A stretch of DNA of 64,000 nt from CAVPGP01 sp963718065 (GCA_963718065.1 CAVQYE010000011.1:1-64000), one strand, 5' to 3'; shown: positions 18,768-26,326, counted from the first letter of the stretch. Notes: generated from the sequence alone by a model not told the origin. Numbers and translations: made by a program.

Positions 18768-19100
18768 CTACCGGTTCGGGGGACCCCCGTGTTTCCCTAC
18801 GACGCCCGCCAGCGCGGCAAGGCGTCCGTCCCACTCCGACCCGACGCGGGTCATCCACGCCGCCGCGTCGACCAGCGGGCCGGGAGTCAGCCGGTAGCGG
18901 GTCTCCCGTCCCGCACGGGCCGCGTCGACGAGACCCGCGTCGGCGAGCGCGCCCAGATGCTTGGCGACGGCCTGCCGCGTCACCGGCAGCTCGGCCGCGA
19001 GCTCGGTCGCTGTCGCGTCGCCCCGCTCGGCAAGCGCTTCGACGATGAAGCGGCGACTCGGGTCGGCGAGCGCCGCGAAGACGTCGCTACGCGACCGCAA
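18768..19100 (-). CDS. ArsR-family winged-helix regulator
   Basis: A 110-residue regulator with the ArsR helix-turn-helix: DVFAALADPSRRFIVEALAE, ELAAELPVTRQAVAKHLGAL and RAGRETRYRLTP. Cys-based metal sites are absent, as in the SdpR/CalU-like group that pairs with SRPBCC proteins. TTG at 19100 is chosen because it places the helix at its normal position; it overlaps the SRPBCC stop by 14 bp. It probably autoregulates the operon through the palindrome upstream of the SRPBCC gene (inference). Confidence 0.8.
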   Translation of the reverse strand: MRSRSDVFAALADPSRRFIVEALAERGDATATELAAELPVTRQAVAKHLGALADAGLVDAARAGRETRYRLTPGPLVDAAAWMTRVGSEWDGRLAALAGVVGKHGGPPNR

Positions 19101-19476
19101 CGAGCGCCATCGCCCGCAGGCCCAGTGCCGTCGCCCAGCCCGCGTTCGCCGACTCCCGCACGCGCACGAGCGTCGCACCCTCACGCTCCTCGAGCTCGAT
19201 CACGACGGTGCTGGTTCTGTCGGGGCTGGTCGTGTCGGGGCTGTCCTCCCACGTGAAGGCGAAGCGTCGCAGCGGCTCGACCTCCTCGACGACCGCGCGG
19301 CGCACCTCGCCGTCGTCCCAACGGAACACGCCCACGCCGCCCTCGCGCAGATCGAGCTCGACGTCGTTCGCGAACCACTCCTCGAGGCGGTCGGCCTCCG
19401 TGATCGCCGCCCACGCCTCCTCGGCAGGGACGGGAAGCTCGATCTCACGCTCGATCGCCAGATCCGGTTCAAGCAT
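19087..19476 (-). CDS. SRPBCC (AHSA1/START-like) protein
   Basis: A 129-residue Bet v1-like fold protein of the AHSA1 type: REIELPVPAEEAWAAITEAD at the N terminus, a LEEWFANDVELDL strand, RRFAFTWEDS, and VVIELEEREGATLVRV. Such proteins bind small hydrophobic ligands, and in ArsR operons are thought to sense or modify them. ATG at 19476 has a GGAGG 8 nt upstream. It is the first gene of a likely SRPBCC-ArsR-cyclodeaminase operon, divergent to clpP. Confidence 0.82.
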   Translation of the reverse strand: MLEPDLAIEREIELPVPAEEAWAAITEADRLEEWFANDVELDLREGGVGVFRWDDGEVRRAVVEEVEPLRRFAFTWEDSPDTTSPDRTSTVVIELEEREGATLVRVRESANAGWATALGLRAMALVAVA

Positions 19477-19537
19477 GTGCAACCTCCGAGTTGCGTATAT
19501 TACGTGCAACCCAATCGTTGCAGAAAAGGAGCACGTC
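19477..19537. promoter_or_regulatory. Divergent promoter with GTTGC...GCAAC operator
   Basis: This is the most AT-rich spot in the region. It has the imperfect palindrome GTTGCGTATATTACGTGCAA (19490-19509, plus a final C) with GTTGC/GCAAC arms, and further GTTGCAC/TTGCA words on each side. TATATT (plus) and TAATAT (minus) -10 boxes sit inside it. A regulator bound to the palindrome would block both the SRPBCC-ArsR operon and clpP. The ArsR protein encoded by that operon is the natural candidate (inference). Confidence 0.6.
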
Positions 19538-20164
19538 ATGCCGCTGGTGCCGATGGTCGTCGAGGCGGACGGGCGCTGGGAGCGCTCGTTCGACATCTAC
19601 TCCCGCCTGCTCCGCGAGCGGATCGTCTTTCTCGGCACCGAGGTGTCGGACGAGAGCGCGAACGTGATCGCGGCGCAGCTGCTCTTCCTGGAGGCTGAGG
19701 ATCCGGACAAGGACATCTCGATCTACATCAACTCGCCCGGCGGCTCGGCGTACGCCGGGATGGCGATCTACGACACGATGCAGTTCGTCCGGCCCGACGT
19801 CGCGACGGTCTGCATCGGCATGGCGATGTCGGCGGGCGCGATGATCCTCGCCGGCGGCGCGCCGGGCAAGCGCTTCGTGCTGCCGAACTCGAAGGTGATG
19901 ATCCACCAGGGCTCGGCCGGCTTCCGCGGCGCCGCCGCAGACGTGCAGGTCCAGGCGCGCGAGGTGCTCGAGATGGTGCAGCGCATGGCCGAGATCCTCG
20001 CCCGGCACACGGGCCGCACGGTCGAGCAGGTGATGGAGGACATCGACCGCGACCGGTTCATGTCGCCGGAGGAGACGATCGAGTACGGGCTCGCCGACGA
20101 GATGTTCACCAGGCGTGTCGCCGACGCGTCCCGCCGCACGGCCGGCTTCGCCGCAAGGACGTAG
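19538..20164 (+). CDS. clpP: ATP-dependent Clp protease proteolytic subunit
   Basis: A 208-residue serine protease subunit that forms the ClpP barrel and degrades proteins delivered by ClpX or ClpC. The catalytic triad is Ser98 (IGMAMSAGAMIL), His123 (KVMIHQGSAG) and Asp172 (DRDRFMSPEE). YINSPGGSAYAGMAIYDTM matches the family. ATG at 19538 has a GGAG upstream. No clpX or second clpP is adjacent; actinobacteria commonly have more than one ClpP, so this may be a stand-alone paralogue. Confidence 0.93.
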   Translation: MPLVPMVVEADGRWERSFDIYSRLLRERIVFLGTEVSDESANVIAAQLLFLEAEDPDKDISIYINSPGGSAYAGMAIYDTMQFVRPDVATVCIGMAMSAGAMILAGGAPGKRFVLPNSKVMIHQGSAGFRGAAADVQVQAREVLEMVQRMAEILARHTGRTVEQVMEDIDRDRFMSPEETIEYGLADEMFTRRVADASRRTAGFAART

Positions 20165-20187
20165 CGGCCGCGCAGCGGACGCGGGCA

Positions 20188-20260
20188 TGCGCCCGGCACG
20201 ATTCGAACGTGCGACCTCTGCCTCCGCAGGGCAGCGCTCTATCCCCTGAGCTACGGGCGC
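20188..20260 (-). tRNA. tRNA-Arg (anticodon GCG)
   Basis: A complete 73-nt cloverleaf on the minus strand. The acceptor stem is GCGCCCG/CGGGCGC with discriminator A, the D arm GCTC/GAGC, the anticodon stem CTGCC/GGCAG, a 5-nt variable loop, and the T arm GCACG/CGTGC with TTCGAAT. No 3' CCA is encoded. The 7-nt anticodon loop CTGCGGA places GCG at positions 34-36, which reads CGC (and CGU) arginine codons. Most bacteria instead use ACG with A34 converted to inosine. Confidence 0.92.
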
Positions 20261-20303
20261 GCGGCGCGCAGGCAGTGTAGCGGCGGCCGCCTGCGGCCGG
20301 TGT

Positions 20304-20678
20304 CTAGCTGGTCGCGGTGATCGTGATCCCGCCGCGGGGCTTCTGCACGAGCGTCACCGTCACGTCAGCGGCGGTGAGGCTCAGCGCCTCGGCGACGTCG
20401 TCCCGGATCTGCACCGCGAGCGCTTCGCAGAAGACGCCCTCGTTTCGGTACTGCATCAGGTAGAGCTTCAGCGACTTCGACTCGATGCAGAGCGGTCCGG
20501 GCCGGTAGTCGATCGTCGCGACGTAGAGGTCGGGCTGGCCCGTGATCGGGCAGACGGCGACGAGCTCGTCGCTTCGCATCTCGACACGGGAAACGCCCGG
20601 GTTCGGGAACGTCTCGAGCCCCGCGTAGTGCTCCGAGCCCGCGTGGCCGAGGGCGACGAACTCCTTCTCGGTGGCCAT
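20304..20678 (-). CDS. queF: NADPH-dependent 7-cyano-7-deazaguanine (preQ0) reductase
   Basis: A 124-residue unimodular QueF that reduces preQ0 to preQ1 for queuosine tRNA modification. Catalytic Cys43 and Asp50 are in VAVCPITGQPDLY, and the QueF family motif is in ESKSLKLYLMQYRNEG. ATG at 20678 begins MATEKEFVALG, matching the size of short QueF. It is next to a tRNA gene (not itself a queuosine tRNA) and divergent, by 17 bp, to a deoxyribosyltransferase-like gene. Confidence 0.92.
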   Translation of the reverse strand: MATEKEFVALGHAGSEHYAGLETFPNPGVSRVEMRSDELVAVCPITGQPDLYVATIDYRPGPLCIESKSLKLYLMQYRNEGVFCEALAVQIRDDVAEALSLTAADVTVTLVQKPRGGITITATS

Positions 20679-20695
20679 CGCTCTACTGTAGGCGA
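20679..20695 (+). promoter_or_regulatory. Very short divergent spacer with leaderless -10
   Basis: TACTGT (20684-20689) lies 6 nt before the ATG of the deoxyribosyltransferase-like gene and no Shine-Dalgarno sequence is present, the layout of a leaderless transcript. The spacer to queF is only 17 bp. Confidence 0.4.
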
Positions 20696-21058
20696 ATGGC
20701 GCGCGTCTACCTCGCCGGGCCACCGTTCGCGGAGGAGTACCGGCGGCGTGCGGCCACGGCGCTTCAGGCCGCCGGGCACGAGCCGGTCGATCCGATGCGG
20801 CGCGATTTCCGCGGCCGCACCGAGGGGCACGAGACGGAGATCGTCGAAGGCGACCTGGCGGAGATCGGTTCGTGCGACGTCGTGCTCGCCGACTTCACGC
20901 AACCCGACGAGGGCACGGCGATGGAGGCTTGGTATGCGCACTCCCGAGGCGTCCCCGTCGTCGCCTACACGGGCGGGACGCCGGCGCATCCCTGGACGGT
21001 CTACGTCTCGCGCTCGGTGCACGCTGCGCTCGAGGATGCGGTCGCCGCGCTCGCCTGA
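20696..21058 (+). CDS. Nucleoside 2-deoxyribosyltransferase-like protein
   Basis: A 120-residue single-domain protein of the nucleoside 2-deoxyribosyltransferase family. It opens with the strand MARVYLAGPPF and has CDVVLADFTQPDEGTAMEAW, whose Asp and Glu match the family's nucleophile region, then GVPVVAYTGG. Family members exchange bases between deoxynucleosides or hydrolyse them; short actinobacterial members are mostly uncharacterised. It may act in nucleotide salvage. Confidence 0.8.
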   Translation: MARVYLAGPPFAEEYRRRAATALQAAGHEPVDPMRRDFRGRTEGHETEIVEGDLAEIGSCDVVLADFTQPDEGTAMEAWYAHSRGVPVVAYTGGTPAHPWTVYVSRSVHAALEDAVAALA

Positions 21059-21163
21059 ACGCCTTCGCAAAGCTTCGGAGACGATTGACGCACGAACCCT
21101 GGCGGGCGCTTCTCACGGCCGGTATCCCGGTGAGCCTCCGGAATCGAACGAAGAGGAGAGCTC

Positions 21164-22210
21164 ATGCACAGAAGGTTGGTGATGGCGCTGCTGGCCGTGC
21201 TGGTCGGCGCGGTCACGGTCGGCGCGGCGGTCGCCGCAAGCAGGCTCACGCCACCACGTTGGGGCGGCGACGATGCCGTGATCCGCGCGTGCGCGAACGG
21301 CGCGGGGAGGTTGCGGCTGCTCGACAACGACTCGTCGTGCCGGCGCCACGAGCGTGCGATCTCGTGGAACGTGCGGGGGCCTGCCGGGCCACGCGGCGCG
21401 GACGGAGCGCAAGGCCTGGCTGGGCCGAAAGGTGCGACCGGCGCCGCTGGAGCGGCGGGCCCGGCGGGAGCGGCCGGGCCGAAGGGCGATGCCGGCGCGA
21501 AGGGCGACACGGGCGCACAGGGTCCCGCGGGGAGCGCGGGCCCGAAGGGAGACACCGGCCCGCAAGGACCGAAGGGCGATCCGGGACCGGCGGGCGGGGG
21601 GCTCACGTCGCTCGACGCGCTCTCCGGCCTTCGTTGCGGCACGGGAGGCGGAACCGTCAAGCTCGACTACGACGCTGCCGGTCACGTCTCGATCACCTGC
21701 ACGGTGACCGGTCCGCCGCCACCGGCCGCGATCGTGCGGGTCAACGAGGTCCAGACCGGCGGGACGGCTTCGGCGGCCGACGAGTTCGTCGAGCTCGTGA
21801 ACGCCGGCACCTCGACGGTCGACCTCAGCGGCTGGAAGCTCGTCTACCGGTCTGCTGCCGGAACGAGCGACGTCTCGCTCGCGACCATTCCCGACGGCAC
21901 GACGCTGGCCGCAGGCGCGTTCTACCTGTTCGGCGGCTCGGGCTACGCGGGCACCCCGGCGGCCGATCAGTCGTTCTCGACCGGGCTCGCATCGACCGGC
22001 GGCGCGGTCGCGCTCCGGGACGGAACCGGCGCGATCACCGACGCCGCAGGCTGGGGAACCGCGACGAACGTGCTCGTCGAAGGGACGGCCGCCGCCGCAC
22101 CCGCGTCGGGCTCGAGCCTCGGCCGCCACCCGGACGGCCACGATACGAACGACAACGCAGCCGATCTCGCGGTCTCGACGACGCCGACGCCACGGGCCTC
22201 GAACGGCTGA
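21164..22210 (+). CDS. Secreted collagen-like protein with lamin-tail domain
   Basis: A 348-residue exported protein. Residues 1-26 form a signal peptide (RRLVMALLAVLVGAVTVGAA). A short Cys-containing region (C43, C59) follows. Residues 72-145 are about 24 uninterrupted Gly-X-Y triplets rich in GPKGD and GPAG, the collagen triple-helix repeat. Residues ~188-330 resemble a lamin-tail domain (VRVNEVQTGG, DEFVELVNAG, VDLSGWKLVYR, GTTLAAGAFYLF, GLGRHPDG-like SSLGRHPDGHDTND). GAGGAGAGC lies before the ATG at 21164. A trimeric surface or matrix protein is likely; the ligand is unknown. Confidence 0.85.
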   Translation: MHRRLVMALLAVLVGAVTVGAAVAASRLTPPRWGGDDAVIRACANGAGRLRLLDNDSSCRRHERAISWNVRGPAGPRGADGAQGLAGPKGATGAAGAAGPAGAAGPKGDAGAKGDTGAQGPAGSAGPKGDTGPQGPKGDPGPAGGGLTSLDALSGLRCGTGGGTVKLDYDAAGHVSITCTVTGPPPPAAIVRVNEVQTGGTASAADEFVELVNAGTSTVDLSGWKLVYRSAAGTSDVSLATIPDGTTLAAGAFYLFGGSGYAGTPAADQSFSTGLASTGGAVALRDGTGAITDAAGWGTATNVLVEGTAAAAPASGSSLGRHPDGHDTNDNAADLAVSTTPTPRASNG

Positions 22211-22236
22211 GCGATCGAACGCGACGAGGGAAGGCG

Positions 22237-22257
22237 GAGCCCGAATGCCGCGGGCTC
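22237..22257. terminator. Hairpin between convergent genes
   Basis: GAGCCCG and CGGGCTC form a 7-bp stem with a 7-nt loop, between the stops of the collagen-like gene (22210) and ygfZ (22281). There is no U-run; it may stop transcription from both sides. Confidence 0.5.
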
Positions 22258-22280
22258 TCTGCCTCCTGCATCGGGTCCTC

Positions 22281-23060
22281 TCAGCCGGCCGCTCTGGCCG
22301 GGCGGCCGTCAATCTCGAGCGGCGCCTCGGCGGGCACCTCCACCCGGACGTACGCGAGCGCCAGACCCGGCACGGCACTCGTGACGCGGCCCACAGCCTT
22401 GCCCTCGAGCACGACCTCGGCGTCGTACGCCGGCAATTGGCCGTTTTCGAGCTCGAGCAGGCGCAGCGACCGGTTGGCGTGCCCGCGGTACTTCAGGCGC
22501 GCCACCGGCTCCTGCCCCGGATAGCACCCCTTCGTGAACGAGACGGCGCGCTCCTCCAGGCCCGCCTCGGCGGGCATCACCCGGTCGTCGATCTCGTGCC
22601 CCCAGCGCGGCGTCCGGGCCAGGATCCGAAGGCGCTCGAGCTCCTGCGCGTCGGCATCGGGCTCGATGCCGGCATCCAGGAGCTCACGCGCCGGCACTCC
22701 GTAGTCGCGGTTCGGGATCCCACTCTCGCCGTTGTGGGCGCCGTCGCCGAAGACGATCGTCGAGACGTGCTCCTCCGGGTCGACCTCGCATTTCGCGGCG
22801 AAGCGCGCACGGAGGAGCGCCGCCCGCAGCGTGTCGCCGAGCCCCGGCTCCGTCAGCAGCAGGAAGTCGTCGTCACCACGCCGCCAGACGGTGAGCGGCG
22901 CGATCACGCGCGCCTTCGGGGTCAGCAACAGTGCCTCACAGCTCTCGCCGGCCAGCACATCGTTCGAGAGCATCCGCTGGAGAAAGTCGCCCGCGTCCGG
23001 GCCCTGGACGCGAACGTAGTCGCGGGGCCTCGCGGCCGCTGTCGGCGTAACGATCTGCAT
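22281..23060 (-). CDS. ygfZ: Folate-binding YgfZ/GcvT-like protein
   Basis: A 259-residue YgfZ (IBA57-like) protein that helps maturation or repair of 4Fe-4S enzymes in a tetrahydrofolate-dependent way. The diagnostic motif is FTKGCYPGQEPVARL near residue 180, followed by YRGHANRSLRLLEL. The N-terminal part has RVQGPDAGDFLQRMLSNDV. ATG at 23060 is preferred because the upstream region contains the divergent promoter. It supports the many Fe-S enzymes nearby, such as nuo and lipA (context inference). Confidence 0.88.
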   Translation of the reverse strand: MQIVTPTAAARPRDYVRVQGPDAGDFLQRMLSNDVLAGESCEALLLTPKARVIAPLTVWRRGDDDFLLLTEPGLGDTLRAALLRARFAAKCEVDPEEHVSTIVFGDGAHNGESGIPNRDYGVPARELLDAGIEPDADAQELERLRILARTPRWGHEIDDRVMPAEAGLEERAVSFTKGCYPGQEPVARLKYRGHANRSLRLLELENGQLPAYDAEVVLEGKAVGRVTSAVPGLALAYVRVEVPAEAPLEIDGRPARAAG

Positions 23061-23079
23061 CGTTACTAGTCTAGGGAGC
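23061..23079. promoter_or_regulatory. Divergent spacer of ygfZ and the molybdopterin oxidoreductase
   Basis: A 19-bp spacer containing TACTAG/TAGTCT -10-like boxes and AGGGAG just before the plus-strand ATG at 23080. Promoters for both genes must overlap here or extend into coding sequence. Confidence 0.35.
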
Positions 23080-23685
23080 ATGTTCCGCTCCAGAGCCGAG
23101 AAGAAGGTCGCCGACGCCGGCTACGACCCCGCGCGCCTGCCGCCGGGCCAGTACCTGACGGACAAGTGGCCGGTCCTGCACGCCGGCTCGGTCCCGCGCA
23201 CGGACCTCGCGACGTGGACGCTCCGCATCTGGGGCGAGGTCGAGAACGAGGTGGAGCTCTCCTGGGAGCAGTTCAACGAGCTGCCGCGCACCGAGCACGT
23301 CCAGGACATCCATTGCGTGACGCGGTGGTCGAAGTTCGACATGGGCTTTTCGGGCGTCCACTGGCGTGACGTCGCGGCGCTCGCGCGGCCGCGACCCGGC
23401 GCGCTCTACGCGATCGCACATGCCGAGCAGGACTTCACCGCCAATGTGCCGCTGCGCTACCTCGAGGACGAGCACGCGCTCCTGGCCACGCATGCGAACG
23501 GCGACGAGCTCGCGCCCGAGCACGGCTGGCCGCTGCGACTTGTGATCCCCGGCAAGTACTTCTGGAAGAGCGCCAAGTGGCTGCGCGGAATCGAGTTGCT
23601 CGACCACGACCAACCGGGCTTCTGGGAGCGCTACGGATACCACAACGACGCCGATCCCTGGGCCGAGCAGCGCTACGGGTTCTAG
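23080..23685 (+). CDS. Sulfite-oxidase-fold molybdopterin oxidoreductase
   Basis: A 201-residue protein consisting of a single SUOX-type molybdopterin domain. Cys79 in VQDIHCVTRWSKFDM is the molybdenum ligand, and PLRLVIPGKYFWKSAKWLRG is the conserved C-terminal motif that holds the cofactor. There is no signal peptide or heme domain, so it is probably cytosolic, unlike YedY/MsrP. The physiological substrate is unknown. It is divergent to ygfZ and ends before a strong bidirectional terminator. Confidence 0.85.
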   Translation: MFRSRAEKKVADAGYDPARLPPGQYLTDKWPVLHAGSVPRTDLATWTLRIWGEVENEVELSWEQFNELPRTEHVQDIHCVTRWSKFDMGFSGVHWRDVAALARPRPGALYAIAHAEQDFTANVPLRYLEDEHALLATHANGDELAPEHGWPLRLVIPGKYFWKSAKWLRGIELLDHDQPGFWERYGYHNDADPWAEQRYGF

Positions 23686-23814
23686 TAGGAGCGCTTGACG
23701 AAATGACGGCTGTGCCGCCAAGTCCTCCTAGCGCCTGACCCGAGCGCGAATCTGGACTAAAGGTTTTCGCGGCGCGTGTCGAAAAAGAGGGGGCAATCCC
23801 CTCCCCCACCCCTC

Positions 23815-23843
23815 GACGAAGGCCCCGATCCGGGGCCTTCGTC
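23815..23843. terminator. Bidirectional intrinsic terminator
   Basis: A perfect 13-bp stem (GACGAAGGCCCCG / CGGGGCCTTCGTC) with a 3-nt loop, between convergent genes ending at 23685 (plus) and 23869 (minus). A second G/C-run palindrome precedes it (GGGGGCAATCCCC, 23790-23802). The 183-bp gap holds no gene. Confidence 0.75.
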
Positions 23844-23868
23844 ACGTTCAGGGGAGAGTGGCTGTCGG

Positions 23869-24138
23869 TTACTGGTGGTTCGGGCCGTCGTCGCGGCCGC
23901 GGCCGCCGCGATCGTCGCCGGCAGGATCGTCCGCGCCGTGGCGCTTCTCGGCGGCCTGCGCCGCGGACGCCTTCTTGGCGGCCTTGGCGCGGCCACCCTT
24001 GTCGTCGCCGGCGCGGTCGTCGGCGCCATGGCGCAGTTCAATGGTCGAGTCGTCGGCGCTGTGGCGGGCCTGGGCGACGACCGGTGCCGACACGGCGAGT
24101 GCGGCGACGAGGCTGAAAAACACTGCGAGCTTCTTCAT
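23869..24138 (-). CDS. Small exported charged repeat protein
   Basis: An 89-residue protein with a clear signal peptide (KKLAVFFSLVAALAVSAPVVA, positions 2-20 of it shown as KKLAVFFSLVAALAVSAP). The mature part is very hydrophilic. The unit RHGADDxAGDDxGGR occurs twice, separated by an Ala/Lys-rich segment (AKAAKKASAAQAAEK), with RHSADD as a third partial start. It may bind metal or act as a surface or anti-aggregation peptide; no family is recognised. ATG at 24138 is preceded by AAGGAGCC. It lies between two terminators downstream of groEL. Confidence 0.65.
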   Translation of the reverse strand: MKKLAVFFSLVAALAVSAPVVAQARHSADDSTIELRHGADDRAGDDKGGRAKAAKKASAAQAAEKRHGADDPAGDDRGGRGRDDGPNHQ

Positions 24139-24270
24139 GGTGGGCTCCTTCTTCGAGGGGGGTTCTTGCTGACTCACGCACCATGTCGCTTCGTCGGTCG
24201 CAGCCGCAATCGGACGTTGGTCCTACGAGCGGACGCAGCGCCGGCAGCTGCCGAAGCTCCCCGAGAACGC

Positions 24271-24298
24271 GAAAGGGCGACCCGAGGGCCGCCCTTTC
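24271..24298 (-). terminator. groESL terminator
   Basis: GAAAGGGCG / CGCCCTTTC form a 9-bp stem enclosing a further CCC-GA-GGG stem, 23 bp after the groEL stop on the minus strand. Confidence 0.75.
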
Positions 24299-24320
24299 AC
24301 GAAGCGCAGAAGCGCTTGGG

Positions 24321-25952
24321 TTACATCATCCCGCCCATGTCCGGCATGCCGCCGCCCATGCCGGCGCCTGCCTTCTCGGGAGCCTCGGCCACGACGGCCT
24401 CGGTGGTGAGGATGTTCTTCGCGATCGACGCCGCGTTCTGCAGCGCCGAGCGGGTGACCATCGTCGGGTCGATGATCCCGGCCTTGACGAGGTCCTCGAC
24501 CTCGCCGGTGTCGACGTTCAGGCCGAAGCCCGGCTTCGCCGTCCGGACCGCCTGGACGACGACCGAGCCCTCGAGGCCCGCGTTCGTCGCCAGCTGGCGG
24601 AGGGGCTCCTCGAGCGAGCGCACGATGATCTGCGAGCCCGTCTTCTCGTCGCCCTCGAGCGAGTCGAAGCTGCCCTTCACCGCGTCGGCCGCATTGACGA
24701 GCGCGACACCGCCGCCCGGCACGATGCCCTCTTCGAGGGCCGCGCGGGCAGCCTGCAGCGCGTCCTCGACGCGATGCTTGGTCTCCTTCATCTCCGTCTC
24801 GGTGGCAGCGCCGACCTTGACGACTGCGACGCCGCCGGACAGCTTCGCGAGGCGCTCCTGGAGCTTCTCGCGGTCGAAGTCCGAGTCGGTGTTCTCGATC
24901 TCGGCCTTGATCTGCTTGATCCGGGCCTTGATCGCATCCGAGTCGCCTGCACCGTCGATGATCGTCGTCGTGTCCTTGGTGACGACCACCTTGCGGGCGT
25001 GGCCGAGCTGCGAGAGCTTCGTGTTCTCGAGCTTGAGGCCCATCTCCTCGGTGATCACCTCGGCGCCGCTGAGGATCGCAATGTCCTCGAGCATGCGCTT
25101 GCGGCGGTCGCCGAAGCCCGGCGCCTTGACGGCGACGGCCTGGAAGGTGCCGCGCAGCTTGTTGACGACGATCGTCGCGAGCGACTCGCCCTCGACGTCC
25201 TCGGCCACGATCAGCAGCGGCTTCCCTGCCTGGATGACCTGCTCGAGCACGGGCAGCAGATCCTTGACGGCACCGATCTTCTGGTTCGCGACCAGGATGT
25301 ACGGGTCGTCGAGGATCGCCTCCATGCGCTCGGGGTCGGTCACCATGTACGGCGACAGATAGCCCTTGTCGAACTGCATGCCCTCCGTGAACTCGAGCTC
25401 GAGGCCGAAGGTCTGGCCCTCCTCGACGTTCACGACGCCGTCCTTGCCGACCTTCTCGATCGCGTCCGAGAGGACGTCACCGATCTCCGGGTCGCGGGAC
25501 GAGACAGTCGCGACACGCGCGATGTCGGCCTTGCCCGAGATCTCCGTCGACTGCGACTTGAGATTCTCGACGACGGCCTCGACAGCCTTCTCGATGCCGC
25601 GCTTGAGACCCATCGGGTTCGCACCGGCCGAGACGTTCTTCAGGCCCTCGCGGACGATGGCCTGCGCCAGGACGGTCGCGGTCGTGGTGCCGTCGCCGGC
25701 GACGTCGTTCGTCGCAGTGGCGACCTCGCGCACGAGCTGTGCGCCCTGGTTCTCGAAGACGTCCTCGACCTCGATCTCGCGTGCGATCGTGACGCCGTCG
25801 TTCGTAATCGTGGGCGCGCCGAACTTCTTGTCGAGCACGACGTAGCGCCCCTTCGGGCCAAGGGTGACCTTGACCGCGTCTGCGAGGATGTCCACGCCGC
25901 GCTGAAGCGACCGACGAGCATCCTCACTGAACTTCAGCTCCTTATGAGCCAT
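24321..25952 (-). CDS. groEL: 60 kDa chaperonin GroEL
   Basis: A 543-residue chaperonin subunit that folds proteins in an ATP-driven double ring capped by GroES. The ATP-binding segment (TLGPKGRYVVLDKK, NDVAGDGTTTATVLAQ) and the hinge motif AALEEGIVPGGG are present. It ends in the Gly/Met tail GMGGGMPDMGGMM. It lies 26 bp downstream of groES under CIRCE control and ends before a strong hairpin. The GGM tail rather than a His-rich tail fits a housekeeping copy. Confidence 0.98.
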   Translation of the reverse strand: MAHKELKFSEDARRSLQRGVDILADAVKVTLGPKGRYVVLDKKFGAPTITNDGVTIAREIEVEDVFENQGAQLVREVATATNDVAGDGTTTATVLAQAIVREGLKNVSAGANPMGLKRGIEKAVEAVVENLKSQSTEISGKADIARVATVSSRDPEIGDVLSDAIEKVGKDGVVNVEEGQTFGLELEFTEGMQFDKGYLSPYMVTDPERMEAILDDPYILVANQKIGAVKDLLPVLEQVIQAGKPLLIVAEDVEGESLATIVVNKLRGTFQAVAVKAPGFGDRRKRMLEDIAILSGAEVITEEMGLKLENTKLSQLGHARKVVVTKDTTTIIDGAGDSDAIKARIKQIKAEIENTDSDFDREKLQERLAKLSGGVAVVKVGAATETEMKETKHRVEDALQAARAALEEGIVPGGGVALVNAADAVKGSFDSLEGDEKTGSQIIVRSLEEPLRQLATNAGLEGSVVVQAVRTAKPGFGLNVDTGEVEDLVKAGIIDPTMVTRSALQNAASIAKNILTTEAVVAEAPEKAGAGMGGGMPDMGGMM

Positions 25953-25978
25953 CTCTTCCTTTCCTCCGTTGTGCTCGC

Positions 25979-26290
25979 TTAGACAGCGGCGCGGTCGCCG
26001 ACGACCTTTGCCAGGACGTCGGTCTCGCGCAGGATCAGAACGTCGTCGGCGCCGACCTTGATCTCGGTGCCGCCGTACTTGGAGAAGATGATCTCGTCAC
26101 CCTCCTCGACGTCCATCTTGATGTACTCGCCGTCCTCGTCGCGGCCACCCGGGCCGACGGCCAGGACGCGGCCGCGCTGCGGCTTTTCCTTCGCGGTATC
26201 CGGCAGGACGATCCCGCTGATCGTGGTCTCCTCTTCGTCGAGGACCTCCACGATCAGGCGGTCGCCCAGCGGCTGCAAGTTCAGGGCCAT
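25979..26290 (-). CDS. groES: 10 kDa co-chaperonin GroES
   Basis: A 103-residue lid of the GroEL ring: LQPLGDRLIVEVLDEEE at the N terminus, a mobile loop with TTISGIVLPDTAKEKP, and GDEIIFSKYGGTEIKVG at the C terminus. The start ATG at 26290 has a GGAGGGTG about 6 nt upstream. It is the first gene of groESL. Confidence 0.97.
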   Translation of the reverse strand: MALNLQPLGDRLIVEVLDEEETTISGIVLPDTAKEKPQRGRVLAVGPGGRDEDGEYIKMDVEEGDEIIFSKYGGTEIKVGADDVLILRETDVLAKVVGDRAAV

Positions 26291-26326
26291 GCAAACACCC
26301 TCCGTTGGTGACTGACTCTGTTCGTC

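Noticed and set aside
21058..21163. A fifth copy of the dispersed element before the collagen-like gene
   Set aside because: It has a loosely similar GATTGACG and CGGTATCC but lacks the TGCG spacing, the GGGTGG arm and the palindrome.
23776..25362. Long plus-strand frame opposite groEL
   Set aside because: It is the complement of the groEL coding sequence in a high-GC genome, with Ser/Arg-rich composition and no RBS.
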